From: Agmasoma carcini (nom. nud.)
Lineage: Eukaryota > Microsporidia > Thelohaniidae
NCBI GenBank assembly: GCA_029232285.1
Contig: JAOXFI010000003.1
Coordinates: 62,001 to 126,000, forward strand
Reading direction: 5' to 3'
DNA: 64,000 nucleotides
The notes under the pieces were generated by a model. The model saw only the letters and a list, made by a program, of their open reading frames with translations. It made no database searches and was not told where the DNA came from. A program made the translations under genes and the position numbers. Below are positions 20,030-30,435 of this stretch, piece after piece; the stretch's first letter is position 1; each line of letters starts with the position of its first letter.

Positions 20030-21184
20030 TTAATTGTATAACAAAAGGCCCGAATCTTTCTGTCCAACTACCTTAGAATAAGCCATCTGGAAGTCCTTCT
20101 GTAGAATTACATATCTACTGTTCCTAACAGCCAACATACCAGCCTCTTGGCAAATACAACTAATTTCAGCAGATGAGAGTTTATCTGGTCTCTTAACAAA
20201 CTCTTCTAGATCAACAACCGAATCTAAATTCATCTTTGAAGTACAGGCAGCAAATACAAGTCGTTTCTGACGTTGATCAGGATTAGGAAAATGAATTTTT
20301 CTATCTAAACGCCCAGGTCTCATTAAAGCAGCGTCAATAGTATCTTCTCTATTTGTAGCCATGATAACCTTTACATTGCAAGTTTGATCAAAACCATCCA
20401 TTTGATTTAGAAGTTCTATTAAAACTCTTTGAACTTCTCTATCGGCAGATGTTGAAGCATCAAATCTCTTTGAAGCTATTGAATCAACTTCATCAATAAA
20501 AATAATAGCTGGTGCCCTCTGTTTGGCCATCCTAAAGACATCCCTAACCATCCTAGGGCCCTCACCTAAATATTTTTGAACGAATTCTGAACCATTAATA
20601 AAAAAGAAAGTAGCAGAGGTTCTATTAGCTATAGCTTTAACAAGCATTGTTTTGCCTGTTCCTGGAGGACCAAATAGAAGACAACCTCTGGGTGGTGATA
20701 TACCTATTGCTTTATAAAGTTCATGTTGCATCAAGGGAAGCTCAACAGCTTCGATTATTTCTTGTTTTTGAACTTCTAATCCACCAATATCAGCGAAAGT
20801 TACGTTTGGTCTTTCAGAATTAGACATATATGTGATTGAAGTATCTGTGTCAGGGGGTAGTACATCAACGATAGCAGATGAGTGTCGATGTAAGGCTACA
20901 CCTGTGTTAGGTACTAGTAACTCGTCGTCGACGGTACTTAAAACTCTAACTACAGAGTTTGAACCTGTTGTGCTAGAAATAATAGCATTTCTTTTATCAA
21001 CTGATTCTAAGAATTGGCCTACTAACAAGGGAACAGACTTTACTCGATTAATTTCTTCTTTTGCACGAGTTAATTCCCTTTGTAAAACCTCAATTTCCTT
21101 TTCAACATATTCCCTCCTTATACGTAAAAGGTTGTACTCTTTATAGGCGTCCTTATAGTTTTCATAAGTTTTTGGAGCATCCAT
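20030..21184 (-). CDS. RPT3: 26S proteasome regulatory ATPase Rpt3
   Basis: Protein of 384 residues. One of six AAA ATPases in the proteasome base that unfold substrates. An N-terminal coiled coil (residues about 15-50) is followed by an OB segment with [17 protein letters not shown] and [17 protein letters not shown], both diagnostic for Rpt3. The AAA domain shows [24 protein letters not shown] and the Arg-finger region [10 protein letters not shown]. The protein ends LYN, preserving the HbYX motif that docks into the 20S alpha ring. The start is the ATG at 21184; a GTG two codons upstream is ignored. Yeast Rpt3 is 428 aa; the missing part is the N-terminal tail. Confidence 0.95.
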   Translation of the reverse strand: MDAPKTYENYKDAYKEYNLLRIRREYVEKEIEVLQRELTRAKEEINRVKSVPLLVGQFLESVDKRNAIISSTTGSNSVVRVLSTVDDELLVPNTGVALHRHSSAIVDVLPPDTDTSITYMSNSERPNVTFADIGGLEVQKQEIIEAVELPLMQHELYKAIGISPPRGCLLFGPPGTGKTMLVKAIANRTSATFFFINGSEFVQKYLGEGPRMVRDVFRMAKQRAPAIIFIDEVDSIASKRFDASTSADREVQRVLIELLNQMDGFDQTCNVKVIMATNREDTIDAALMRPGRLDRKIHFPNPDQRQKRLVFAACTSKMNLDSVVDLEEFVKRPDKLSSAEISCICQEAGMLAVRNSRYVILQKDFQMAYSKVVGQKDSGLLLYN

Positions 21185-21694
21185 GGGCACTAAAATTTTC
21201 TAACATAAAGATTTTGTTATTTTATAAAAAAGGAATTATTTAAATAAATATGAAATGTGTTTGAACAGTCTTTGATTGGACGTTATTGCATAAAGAACCT
21301 TATATAGTCTAAAATGAGTGTATTAACATCTTAAGGGTGCCATAATTATTTTTGTAGATTTTATCTAACAATAATATAGATTTAAAATAGTTTATCACTT
21401 CAATATAAAATACTACAATATTTATTAGAACAACTGAAGTGAGAAAATAAATTATCATTTTTTAACTTTTAACACTTGTTGTTTTATAACGAGTCATAAG
21501 CAAGTGATGATATTTATATATTCTGTAGAAATGTATATGTGATCAATATAAGTAAAATGTTAATAATAATATTTTGGATGTGATGATTGTCTTATTTATA
21601 ATATAAGCATTCATATCCATTATTTTCAAATCTTGCTTTATTTTTAAACTTTTTTCTTAATTTTTAAGAAAATTCGATGAATAATTTTTTTAAC
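21185..21694. other. Divergent promoter spacer between RPT3 and uL23
   Basis: About 510 bases, A/T-rich, separating two divergent genes. A GAAAATTTTAG block stands just before RPT3, and another lies before uL23. Nothing else is recognisable. Confidence 0.5.
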
Positions 21695-21706
21695 AAATTT
21701 TTCCCC
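21695..21706 (+). promoter_or_regulatory. AAATTT-CCCC start-proximal signal of uL23
   Basis: The string AAATTTTTCCCC ends one base before the uL23 start codon. AAATTT-like and CCC-like motifs immediately upstream of start codons are a described microsporidian signal, strongest at highly expressed genes such as those for ribosomal proteins. The position supports the chosen ATG. Confidence 0.65.
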
Positions 21707-21707
21707 A

Positions 21708-22112
21708 ATGAAGGAATTTCTTAGAAAGAAGGATCAACACATAAGACAAAGAAGAAAGGGTTTAAAGAAGGATAAAAAGCAAGTTTTCAAGTTTGACAGC
21801 TCAAAACAAAAGTATAAGAGAAATATATATGCTGACTTGAAGGTTAATACTTCTCCTTCAGACATTATCAAATATGCCTTCAACACCGAAAAAGCTGTTT
21901 CAAACATACAGAATTTGAACAAGTTGGTTTTGGCTTGCGATCTTAATTCAACAAAGCCATTGATCAAGGAAGCAGTTGAAAAAAAATATAATGTTAAAGT
22001 TTCTAGTGTTAATACTCTCAATATGATGAGATTAAACGTCAAGAAGGCTTATATTACACTTGCCGAGCCTGGTCAAGCTATTGCAACAGCAACAGAATTT
22101 GGAATTCTTTAA
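21708..22112 (+). CDS. Large-subunit ribosomal protein uL23 (L23a/L25)
   Basis: Protein of 134 residues. uL23 sits at the exit of the peptide tunnel and docks SRP and chaperones. A basic N-terminal extension (KDQHIRQRRKGLKKDKKQ) leads into the core, with IKYAFNTEKAVSNIQNLNKL (the TEKA-type helix), VEKKYNVKVSSVNTL and the VKKAYITL strand. Yeast L25 is 142 aa, so the length is normal. It lies close to the SRP receptor gene, which is functionally apt but probably chance. Confidence 0.93.
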   Translation: MKEFLRKKDQHIRQRRKGLKKDKKQVFKFDSSKQKYKRNIYADLKVNTSPSDIIKYAFNTEKAVSNIQNLNKLVLACDLNSTKPLIKEAVEKKYNVKVSSVNTLNMMRLNVKKAYITLAEPGQAIATATEFGIL

Positions 22113-22434
22113 ATAAAATTTTCTAATTTTTTTTATTTTTCTCACACTTCGTGTGATAATATGAAATTTTTTGAACGCTCTTTATTTGATAATATAAAAA
22201 CTGGTATCAACGCATCTGATTTATGAAATGAATCAATAGTATAAATGTATTCCTATTATAAATGTAAAACCTCTTTAGATTAAGCATACTGTAATCTTTA
22301 GTTTTCAGATCAAAAAATAAAATTATAATTAACACCCTAAAACAGTATACAATAAACTCTTATAATCGATAATATATTTTTAGAAACAAATATAAATCCT
22401 TTCTATATTTAACAAAAATGCCTTTACACTTTAT
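22113..22434. other. AT-rich spacer between convergent genes
   Basis: About 320 bases between the convergent ends of uL23 and SRP101. A short stem (TCACACTTCGTGTGA at about 22141-22155) follows the uL23 stop and could sit in its 3' end. Nothing else is visible. Confidence 0.45.
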
Positions 22435-23655
22435 TTATGACGTAATCAGCTCAGCTACTTCACCAGAGGAAAGTCGCAATAGGTCACTATTAGATTGACC
22501 AGCTCCTAAGAATAATATTGGGGCATTTGAACTCAATGTTAGATTGATTGCCTGTCCTATCTTATCATCAACCGTGTCTACCTTAGTCAATAACAATGAA
22601 TCAATCTTTCTTCCATGTCCATCCTCCACTGCTTTATTAAATTCTTTTATATGATTAAGAGAATCACCACCCACTAAAGCTTCACCAACATAAACAACAT
22701 GATCAGGCGTATTCACCTTCATCAACTTAGTCAAACTTTGCATCAGATTGGTACTGTTGTGCATTCTACCAGCAGTATCTATTAGAATTACATCATATTT
22801 TTGCTTCTCTGCTACCATAATAGCTGATTTTCCAACAGAGGCATCATCTTTAGCATACCCCCTCTCATAAAAGCCTACCTCATGACCACCAGCCTTAAAT
22901 CTTGAGACATGAATCTTTAATTGTTCAACAGCACCAGCTCTAAAAGTATCACAAGCTGCAATAAATACTTTTAAATCATTTTGTAAAAGCCAATAAGCCA
23001 TCTTAGCAAGAGAAGTACTCTTTCCTACACCATTAACACCAACAAAACAGAATTTATAGACTCCTTTGCTACTTCTAATCTTGTTCAATAAGGTTTGATG
23101 ATCAACTGATGGCACTATTTTGTTTATAGTTGAAGATATTTTATGTTTGAAGTGAGCCTCTGTAACATATTCTAATTTTTCATCTCTAAGCTCTGACATC
23201 ACATTTTCAGTAATAATTTCACTAAAAGAATGTTCTATGTTCTTTGAAGTTAAAAATTCCATCATTTTCTTTTCAAGCTCATCAATAGAAATTTTGTTTG
23301 TAAATAGAGAGAAAGTCTTTTTAAAGCTCTTTTTAGCCACTTCTTTAGTTATGTTTGATATTGAAGAGAACGAATCACTAAAGTTTAATACATCCTTCTT
23401 GACTTCATTATCATCAGGTTGTTGATCCTTACTTAGATACTTGATCATGTATTTAGATAAGCACTCTTTCATTCCAACAGATAAGTAAATAACTAGGCCC
23501 CTAATTTCATATTCAAAAATGTAGTCTCTAACGTTTTTTTTGAACTGAAGCTTAGTTAAATCTATGGATTCAATCAAACCGTTAATAAATATGGGTTTGG
23601 TACCTTCTTCATGAATGACATGCCCTTTTTTATTGAACACAATGAAATAGCTCAT
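22435..23655 (-). CDS. SRP101: Signal recognition particle receptor subunit alpha (SR-alpha)
   Basis: Protein of 406 residues (yeast Srp101 is 621). It is the ER-membrane GTPase that pairs with SRP54 to release the nascent chain to the translocon. The N-terminal part (about 1-125) is an SRX-like domain that would bind SR-beta. The linker is very short. The NG domain has GVNGVGKST (G1), DTFRAGAVEQL (the insertion box), IDTAGRMHNS (G3) and LTKVDTVDDKIG (G4), ending with GAGQSNSDL (closing motif). The start has AAATTTTCC upstream. The assignment is firm because of the SRX-type N-terminus; FtsY and SRP54 lack it. Confidence 0.92.
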   Translation of the reverse strand: MSYFIVFNKKGHVIHEEGTKPIFINGLIESIDLTKLQFKKNVRDYIFEYEIRGLVIYLSVGMKECLSKYMIKYLSKDQQPDDNEVKKDVLNFSDSFSSISNITKEVAKKSFKKTFSLFTNKISIDELEKKMMEFLTSKNIEHSFSEIITENVMSELRDEKLEYVTEAHFKHKISSTINKIVPSVDHQTLLNKIRSSKGVYKFCFVGVNGVGKSTSLAKMAYWLLQNDLKVFIAACDTFRAGAVEQLKIHVSRFKAGGHEVGFYERGYAKDDASVGKSAIMVAEKQKYDVILIDTAGRMHNSTNLMQSLTKLMKVNTPDHVVYVGEALVGGDSLNHIKEFNKAVEDGHGRKIDSLLLTKVDTVDDKIGQAINLTLSSNAPILFLGAGQSNSDLLRLSSGEVAELITS

Positions 23656-23924
23656 ACTTGGAAAATTTTTTAATTTAAAATATAAACATTTTTAAGGCGT
23701 AAGGCTATATAATAGTTAGTAATATATAAGACTTGATTTATAGGTATTGCCGAGTGATATAGGATAGTTTTTAGTGCTTAACTATAAAATAGATAAAGCT
23801 TTAGATGGTAAAACAGGCTTAATATTAATATATAAGAACAAATAAAGGCTTTTAGCTAAATGTGGTGTACAGTTTTTAAACAAATTCAGAGATCTACAAG
23901 TCAAAAAGAAAGCCTATTTAAGCA

Positions 23925-24458
23925 TCAATTTATTTTTAAAGAATTATGTTCTATTATTTTGTCATGAATAACATCTCTAAGATCATCAAATTTGACATAA
24001 GCCTCATCAAGTAACTCCTTAGTGATGGCTCGGTCACTATATAGAAAGGTATATTCGTCGTCAGATACAACAAATAGATCGGAATTGTTAACACCCAAAC
24101 AATAAAACATATTCTTCATAGGAACACCTGCCTTGACACAAGCTAAGAGTATAGAATTACCTATCAAAGACAAATCATGATTATTTGAAGTGATATTAAT
24201 GGTAATTGATATATTTGGGTCTGATATTATGTAATTTCTTACAATATTAGTCAGTATACGAGAATAGAACCTAATTTTTGTCTTATCGTTGTAATTTGTG
24301 TTCAACTTTATGATAATATTTTGAAATGCATCAAGCTCAGATGGTAACATGTTATGGCAGCTAGAAGAAACGTAACAAAGCACAACTTTATCATTTTTTA
24401 CAACTTTTGATGCTCCAAGATTACATTCAACATCTGGGAAGTCAATTTCAAGAGACAT
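23925..24458 (-). CDS. RNase PH-fold exosome core subunit, Rrp46-like
   Basis: Protein of 177 residues. The pattern is a degenerate RNase PH domain: start CNLGASKVV, a central FYSRILTNIVRNYI block, then SITINITSNNHDLSLIGNSILLACVKAGVPM, whose shape (a strand, D-[GL]-S, A-hydrophobic repeats, AGVPM) is that of exosome ring proteins, closest to Rrp46/EXOSC5. No phosphorolytic active-site residues are evident, as expected for eukaryotic exosome rings. Exosome cores trim and degrade RNA in the nucleus and cytoplasm. It is shorter than yeast Rrp46 (223 aa). Which of the six ring subunits it is cannot be fixed by eye. Confidence 0.65.
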   Translation of the reverse strand: MSLEIDFPDVECNLGASKVVKNDKVVLCYVSSSCHNMLPSELDAFQNIIIKLNTNYNDKTKIRFYSRILTNIVRNYIISDPNISITINITSNNHDLSLIGNSILLACVKAGVPMKNMFYCLGVNNSDLFVVSDDEYTFLYSDRAITKELLDEAYVKFDDLRDVIHDKIIEHNSLKIN

Positions 24459-24558
24459 GAAAAAATTTTAAAAATTATATAAAAATCGTAATTGGAAAAA
24501 ATTGATTTTCTGTTATAGTCTTGTATTTAATAAATATATGTAAAAAGGTTTCTATATT

Positions 24559-24957
24559 TTATTCATTATAATTATTACCCTCGTCTTCGTTGTTCCTTCT
24601 CTCATAATATCGCTTTATCTTGTCATCCTTGTTCATATTTTTATATTGTACAAAGTATTTTTTTGTGATTTCAGCATAGAAGGGCATGTCCAGATCTTCC
24701 ATTGCTCTTATTAGATCATCTCCTGTTACTGTCCTTCTTGCTTCAATGTCGCAGAGTTCTTTGGCTCTACAACTGATGATTGCTATGAATTCAGAAGCAC
24801 TTTTTTGCATTATCTCCTTTGCCTCCCTTGAAACCTTAGCATGCGAAGGTATTGGGTTTTTCATTATTTTGGATATGTTTGCAATTGGAAGAAGCCTATC
24901 TGTAGATTTTAGAGTTGTTAGGTCATCCTGTAATATTCTTTTGTTATCTTTGTCCAT
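24559..24957 (-). CDS. CCAAT-binding factor subunit NF-YB/HAP3 (histone fold)
   Basis: Protein of 132 residues with a histone fold beginning LPIANISKIMKN, then KVSREAKEIMQKSASEFIAI, RAKELCDIEARRTVTGDDLI and AMEDLDMPFYAEITKKY. The order and residues match the NF-YB pattern LPIANVARIMK followed by AKE, S-EFI-FI, and ED-I-AM. NF-YB pairs with NF-YC and then NF-YA to bind CCAAT boxes. Dr1/NC2-beta and Dpb4 share the fold, but the LPIAN start favours NF-YB. No partner subunit is seen nearby. It is co-oriented with the exosome gene, 100 bases upstream of it. Confidence 0.85.
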   Translation of the reverse strand: MDKDNKRILQDDLTTLKSTDRLLPIANISKIMKNPIPSHAKVSREAKEIMQKSASEFIAIISCRAKELCDIEARRTVTGDDLIRAMEDLDMPFYAEITKKYFVQYKNMNKDDKIKRYYERRNNEDEGNNYNE

Positions 24958-25403
24958 AGGGATGTGCTTGTAAGATTATTTGAAACTAAAAAAAATGAAT
25001 GAAACAAATTGTGTCAAAAAATGATGAATGATGTATGTAAGGATTGACGAAATAATATGAAATTACTGTAAAATGTGTTGATTAAGATGTATATAGTCAT
25101 ATTTAGATGAATAACTTAATAATATTATAGCTAAATCAACGTATTAAGTGATATATTGTTTTATAATTGTGTTTCACATCACAAACTATAAATTATTTAA
25201 TACTTTGACATGATATTTAATTAATATTTTTATTTATAGAATATTTCATATCAAAGTATTAAAAATTGCTATCCTTTTAATGTTCATCAACAGCCCTAAT
25301 TTTATACACTAAGGATCATATCCTTAAATAATCCAACGAAAGAACCATTTTTAATCAAAATATTTATATACTTTCATAATCACAAAAATTAAAATAATAA
25401 TAT
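24958..25403. other. AT-rich spacer
   Basis: About 445 bases between NF-YB and CCT3, A/T-rich. An imperfect inverted repeat runs through ATATTTAATTAATATT near 25210. No gene or tRNA. Confidence 0.45.
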
Positions 25404-26936
25404 TTAATTTGTTTTACCTTCAACAATACCATCAACCCTAAGCAATTGTACAACAGCATCAAAACAACTCTTAAGTGTTTGCTCCTTAACTACATATGGA
25501 TCCATAATTATATCCCTAACATCACCAATCGTTCCATAATTGCCATCAACACCAAAATATTTGTTCTTTTTTTGTTTTTTTTCAAGTTCACTAATAAGTT
25601 CAACTATATCCTCAGCTCCAGCATTGGACAGTAAAATTGATGGAATCACCTTCAAACCCTCAGAGCACATTTCAAAAACACTCTTCTCAATATCAGTTTC
25701 AGCAGACTCCTTCAACTTATTACTCAAGTATATTTCTGTTGCACCACCACCTGGTACAAGTCTTGGATCAATAATAACACTCTTCGCTACTTTAAGAGCA
25801 TCCATCAAATTCCTTTCAATCTCATTCATAAGATCCTTCGTTGGCCCTCTTAAAACTATGGAAATAGCACTTGGATTATCACACTTTGTAAACTTACAAT
25901 ATGATTCACCACCAATCTTTGTACATTCAAATAGACCAGCAACACCAACATGCTTTTCAGTTATATCCTCTACTCTATTCATAATAATCGCACCTGTTGC
26001 ACAAGCTATTCTATTTAATTCAGTTTTCTTAAACCTTCTCAAGGCTGTTATATTATTCTTATGGAAAATACCTAAAGCCTGATCACAAATACCTTTCTCT
26101 GTAATAACAATATCTGGCTTAACAGACATTATTTGTTCACACATACTCGTGATCTGTGCTTCTTCAATCTTAAGTGCTTTTTTCATATCATCTCTACTGG
26201 TAAGTGTTATGTTAGTAACACTTTCCCCTTTTTTATATTCAATGGGTGAATCAATCAGCACAACCCTTGGTTTTTCAATTCTCTGTCTCATTTGAGGATG
26301 AATAATCTCTTTTTGCACAATGTAACCATCAATTACTTCAGATTCTTCAAAATTTCCTAGGATTTTCTCAACTTTGATATTTTCCTTTATGCTAATAATA
26401 TCATTTCTTTGTATCATTTTGACAGCTTTAAATGCCATTTCTGGTATTGGAATATTTAAAGCACTACATATTTTCGTCTGAACACTTCCAGATACAATTT
26501 TCATATTCATATCATCATTTGAAAGAATTGAAACTTCTTCTAAAGAGTTTAGACATATCTGCTTAGCTTTGCTCAGTGCCTTACAAACTCTTATTGGGTG
26601 ATATGTATCTAAAACAGAGACAACCTTGTCTAATAATTCAGCAGCAAGAACAAGTACGCTTGTAGTACCATCTCCACACTCATCATCTTGGGTTTGACTT
26701 AGTCCGATTAAAACTCTTGCTGATGGATGAGCTACATCCATTTCTCTTAATATTGTATTACCATCATTTGTAACTTCTATAGAATTTATCTTTGTCATGA
26801 TGATCTTTTGTCTAGCCCTGGGTCCAATGGCTGTACGAAGAATAGAAGCCAAGGTTTTACAAGACATGGCACTTTCTTTTTGAATTTGATTACGATCATC
26901 CGGTATAAGAATGTATGCTTTGGTTGTGTTGTTCAT
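25404..26936 (-). CDS. CCT3: Chaperonin CCT/TRiC subunit gamma
   Basis: Protein of 510 residues (yeast Cct3 is 534). CCT folds actin, tubulin and WD40 proteins in the cytosol. Group II chaperonin signatures: AIGPRARQKIIM, VTNDGNTILREMDV, QDDECGDGTTSVLVLAAELL, HPIRVCKALSKA, and the C-terminal VPGGGATEIYLSNKL and DPYVVKEQTLK. The reading ECTKIGGESYCKFTKCDNP in the apical domain and the HPSAR variation point to the gamma subunit. The start ATG at 26936 lies after AAAATTTTTA. The gene is unbroken. Confidence 0.9.
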   Translation of the reverse strand: MNNTTKAYILIPDDRNQIQKESAMSCKTLASILRTAIGPRARQKIIMTKINSIEVTNDGNTILREMDVAHPSARVLIGLSQTQDDECGDGTTSVLVLAAELLDKVVSVLDTYHPIRVCKALSKAKQICLNSLEEVSILSNDDMNMKIVSGSVQTKICSALNIPIPEMAFKAVKMIQRNDIISIKENIKVEKILGNFEESEVIDGYIVQKEIIHPQMRQRIEKPRVVLIDSPIEYKKGESVTNITLTSRDDMKKALKIEEAQITSMCEQIMSVKPDIVITEKGICDQALGIFHKNNITALRRFKKTELNRIACATGAIIMNRVEDITEKHVGVAGLFECTKIGGESYCKFTKCDNPSAISIVLRGPTKDLMNEIERNLMDALKVAKSVIIDPRLVPGGGATEIYLSNKLKESAETDIEKSVFEMCSEGLKVIPSILLSNAGAEDIVELISELEKKQKKNKYFGVDGNYGTIGDVRDIIMDPYVVKEQTLKSCFDAVVQLLRVDGIVEGKTN

Positions 26937-27069
26937 AGGATAAAATTTTTACTAAGAAAAAGTAAATAATTTTGAATTTAAAATTTTCGGGAAAGAAAAG
27001 TTAAATAGACATTATAGATTCTAAATCAAAAGATTAAAAAAAAACAAAATTTATAAAATAATAACGTAT

Positions 27070-27142
27070 TGCACTTGCTGGGGATCGAACCCAGGACCTC
27101 ACCCGTGTGAAGGATGTGTGATGACCACTACACTACAAATGC
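27070..27142 (-). tRNA. tRNA-Val (anticodon CAC)
   Basis: The reverse strand folds into a 73-base cloverleaf. The acceptor GCATTTG pairs with CAAGTGC, followed by discriminator A. The D arm reads GTG-TAGTGGTCAT-CAC, which includes the A box TAGTGTAGTGG. The anticodon stem CATCC/GGGTG encloses loop TTCACAC, giving anticodon CAC. The T arm is CTGGG TTCGATC CCCAG (B box). There is no intron. CCA is not encoded. A T-rich run on the reverse strand (27036-27044 read as A on the plus strand) could terminate Pol III. Confidence 0.95.
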
Positions 27143-27540
27143 TAAAGATTAAATAAAAAATGAGTTTTATTGATAATTTTATATTGTATAGTCCCATATA
27201 TATATTTTGTAGATTGTTGAATACAAATACTTGTATGATATGAATTTGTATTATATTGGTAATAAACAAATATATAAGAACCAATTATTCTCGTATGAAT
27301 AAAAATGTTCACAAAACGATCCAAAAGGAAGGGTTGATATTTTAGTATATTTTTGTTATAATGAAAAAAAAAGCTAAAAGTTTTAAATTCTTTAAAGTTA
27401 AATAATATTTTATGATAAGATTTACTAAGAAATGAATATTTTGTTGTTATCAGTGAATTTTCATCTATTCCTTGCTTCAGTATTTGATTCGTGACTTCAT
27501 CATTTCTCCTCTTATAAGATAAAATTTTTATTCTGCTTGA
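27143..27540. other. AT-rich spacer upstream of eIF3i
   Basis: About 400 bases between the tRNA and the eIF3i start. It ends with AAAATTTTTATTCTGCTTGA before the ATG. No other feature is visible. Confidence 0.45.
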
Positions 27541-28479
27541 ATGGATTCAACAAGACAAGTTGTTAGATGTCACACCAACCCCATAACAGAGGTAAAGTTC
27601 CATTATGATGGTGATCTTGTGTTTGCTTCGTCTAAAGATGCTTTAATTTCTATTACAGATCTGAGTGGTGAAGTTAAAGGAACGCTAAGCGGTCACTCTG
27701 GTTCAATAAATACTTTTAGTGTGTCTGGTAACACGCTTGCTTCTGGTGCAGCAGATCAAACGTTTGTTATTTGGGATGTGGTTACGGGTGTGCCCATATC
27801 TAAAGTATCGACCCCAAGCTTTGTTAGAGGGATTGATTTGTCCAATGAGTGTTATTTTTCAACTGATGGTGCCTTTGGTGGTGGTGCATTTATTGGAGTA
27901 CATGATACACGGTCTAGTGAATATGAAACGCTTTTTACTCCTAAGAATTACGCTTCTAAGATTTTTAAACATGATAATTATATAGTAATTGCTGATGAAC
28001 ATGGAAATATTTCAAAAATTGATATTAGAAATAAAAGTGAGTGTATGTCTAAGAAAATACATCAATCTAAGATATCTGGGTTGAAACCGTCGATCTGTAA
28101 AAGCTTTTTTATCTCGTCCTCTATTGATAGTACTGCTAAAATAGTTGATTTTGATAGTTTTGAAGTGAAAAAGGAATTTAGTGCTGAGGATCCTATTAAT
28201 TGTGCTGCTATATTTGCTACTAATGATAAGATAGTGCTTGCTAGTGGTGTAAATAAGAGAGATGTGACTACTACACGAGGTAAGTCGTCTTTTGATACTG
28301 ATTTTTATGATATAATCACTGAAGAGAAGATAGGATATTATACAACCCATTTTGGAGCTATAAATGCGGTAGATGTGCATCCATCTTGTTCATGCTATGC
28401 TTCTGGTGGTGAAGAAGGTATTCTTAATATAGTTAACTTTGGAGATAGTTTTAACTCTGCTCCTTTTACTAAATTTTAA
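27541..28479 (+). CDS. TIF34: Translation initiation factor eIF3 subunit i (TIF34)
   Basis: Protein of 312 residues and about seven WD40 blades. The first blade reads RCHTNPITEVKFHYDGDLVFASSKD, then LSGHSGSINTF and GAADQTFVIWDV. The final blade, THFGAINAVDVHPSCSCYASGGEEG, is the eIF3i signature (HFGPIN followed by VAxHPDG and SGGEDG). The STDGAFGGGAFIGVHDTR block also fits. eIF3i is a propeller bound to eIF3b that helps scanning of the 40S subunit. Yeast Tif34 is 347 aa. An AAAATTTTTA block precedes the start. Confidence 0.85.
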   Translation: MDSTRQVVRCHTNPITEVKFHYDGDLVFASSKDALISITDLSGEVKGTLSGHSGSINTFSVSGNTLASGAADQTFVIWDVVTGVPISKVSTPSFVRGIDLSNECYFSTDGAFGGGAFIGVHDTRSSEYETLFTPKNYASKIFKHDNYIVIADEHGNISKIDIRNKSECMSKKIHQSKISGLKPSICKSFFISSSIDSTAKIVDFDSFEVKKEFSAEDPINCAAIFATNDKIVLASGVNKRDVTTTRGKSSFDTDFYDIITEEKIGYYTTHFGAINAVDVHPSCSCYASGGEEGILNIVNFGDSFNSAPFTKF

Positions 28480-30435
28480 ATAAATTTTTATAAATTTTTG
28501 TTTATGTGATAAACATGTGGAATATCACTAGAATTGATATCAATTCTAATATATTTCCAGTATATTTTGATATCAATTCTTATATAAAATGGATAAGACT
28601 TAAGGTATGACTTGTTTTATTAGTTAGTATATAATATTTATATCTGTTATGTGTTAATGTTTAATTATTGTATTTTAAAATGGCATCATACAAGAGAGCC
28701 TTGAATTATTTTATTTTTTTATAAAATTTATTTGTTGAAAAGCTTTTAAGCCTGTTTAAGTTTTTTTATTGGTGATTCATAATTAAAATAATATAAATTG
28801 GCTTAAATAAAATTATTTGTAAGAACAGAAATGTCTGAATTGAAAATATTTATACTAAGGCTAATCCTAGTTCATAAACTAGTATTTAAATACAAAACAT
28901 TATTATATTTTTATTAATATATTTTTCATCATTATATTTTTCATTATTATATTTCATCATTATTATATTTCATCATTATTACACCTAAGTTAGGTTTCAA
29001 AAGTTGATTTATTTAACCCATTTATTCTTGAATATTGTAAAAATACCAAACCAGAGAATCTGTAAAGGTATGAGTGATTAATATTGGTTTTATACACCGA
29101 CCTTATGATAATTATGCTTTGGTTGATATCTAAGTTAGCTTAAGTATTCAAAGGTAGACAAGCTCTCCGTTCTAGAACAATTTTTGAAGTAATTCAATTA
29201 TTTATAAGTGCTGCTAAACTTAGTCTATACTTACATGTGGTGTATAAATTTAAAAAATGAAATTTTTTTATATTTTTAGATATGATTAAAGAAGTCTAAA
29301 TGTTAGATAACGTTAACAAGGTGATCAATATTGACATGTCATACGGCAAGAAGGTTGAATGTATTATATGAATTAATAATAACAGTGATAAGCAAATAAA
29401 ACTAACTATAAATAACAGATCAACACAGCACACGTGCCAACAACAATAAATAAATTATAAAAACATCAAATTATTTTTCATATTATTATAGCTATTCATT
29501 CTTGTACCATTTTTAAATATTATTAAGATTTTTGTGTAAAATATTTTCAATTGTATGTAATTGCAAGGTATTCATTTTATATATTGAGTTGGTAAATTAT
29601 TTGTTATTATCATTGTGTGTAATATTGTAAGAGAATATATTTATTTATGCTGTGTGTGCACGATTGGTTTCACCATGAGGGCAGTCTTTAGATTTTCTTC
29701 TATAATTCCTATAATTTATTTATCAATTATTAAATTATTTCCTTTATAGCTTTGATTGATTTTCCTAGTATAACAATTATGGCTTCTTTATTGAAAGTTT
29801 CATTTATAATAATCATGATTTTAGTTGAAAACCTTTTAAAACCGTTACTGTTGTTCTATATAACTATAATTTTATTTATTGTGTAAATATTCTTAATTTT
29901 AAAATAAATTTTAATATTTTGAAATTTTTCTAATTGTTATCAATAAATCATCAAGGCCGTAGTTTCATTTCCACTTACTTTCTTTTAAATAATCACCTTA
30001 AGAAACGTATTTTAATCTCTTTCTATTGATTTTAGAGTGTTTCAATATTTATGTGTATGTCTTTGCTTAATCGGTAAATAATAAAAAAATTGTGTAGGAG
30101 GACCGTTTATCACTTCATATAAAAGTAATTAGGTTGATAATTATGAGTGAAGAATTAATATCAATAATTCTAAAACACCTTGTCTTGAGAATACCTTCTT
30201 ATTGTTAATACTTGAACTTATATTCGTCAATTGAGAAATCAAACCATCATTTGATTTTCGTTAAAACCTTAATTTTAACATGTCACATTTCTTACATCAC
30301 AGATATGTTTTTATTATCTTAGAAGGACTATAAATTCTAATTTTAGAAGAAGTGTTGCTTTTCTGAAGGTCTCTAAACTTATGCTAATTGGTATTTTTAT
30401 ATTTTATATTTTATATAACGTTAGCTTTGACAACG
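28480..30435. other. AT-rich spacer with short simple repeats
   Basis: About 2 kb without a supportable gene. It holds the palindrome at 28529, and an ATT/CAT microsatellite-like tract at about 28911-28982 built of TTTCATCATTATTATA-type units. The rest is unstructured A/T-rich sequence. No tRNA or transposase signature found. Confidence 0.5.
28529..28548. repeat. Perfect 20-base palindrome after eIF3i
   Basis: TAGAATTGATATCAATTCTA reads the same on both strands. A related half (TTGATATCAATTCT) follows at about 28568-28581. It lies 50 bases after the eIF3i stop, so it may sit in the transcript end, or be a footprint of a lost element. Confidence 0.7.

Noticed and set aside
20832..21243. Forward open frames opposite RPT3
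   Set aside because: They overlap a strongly conserved AAA ATPase on the reverse strand.
25540..26082. 180-codon open frame opposite CCT3
   Set aside because: Its sequence is the antisense of the conserved chaperonin; no independent signals.
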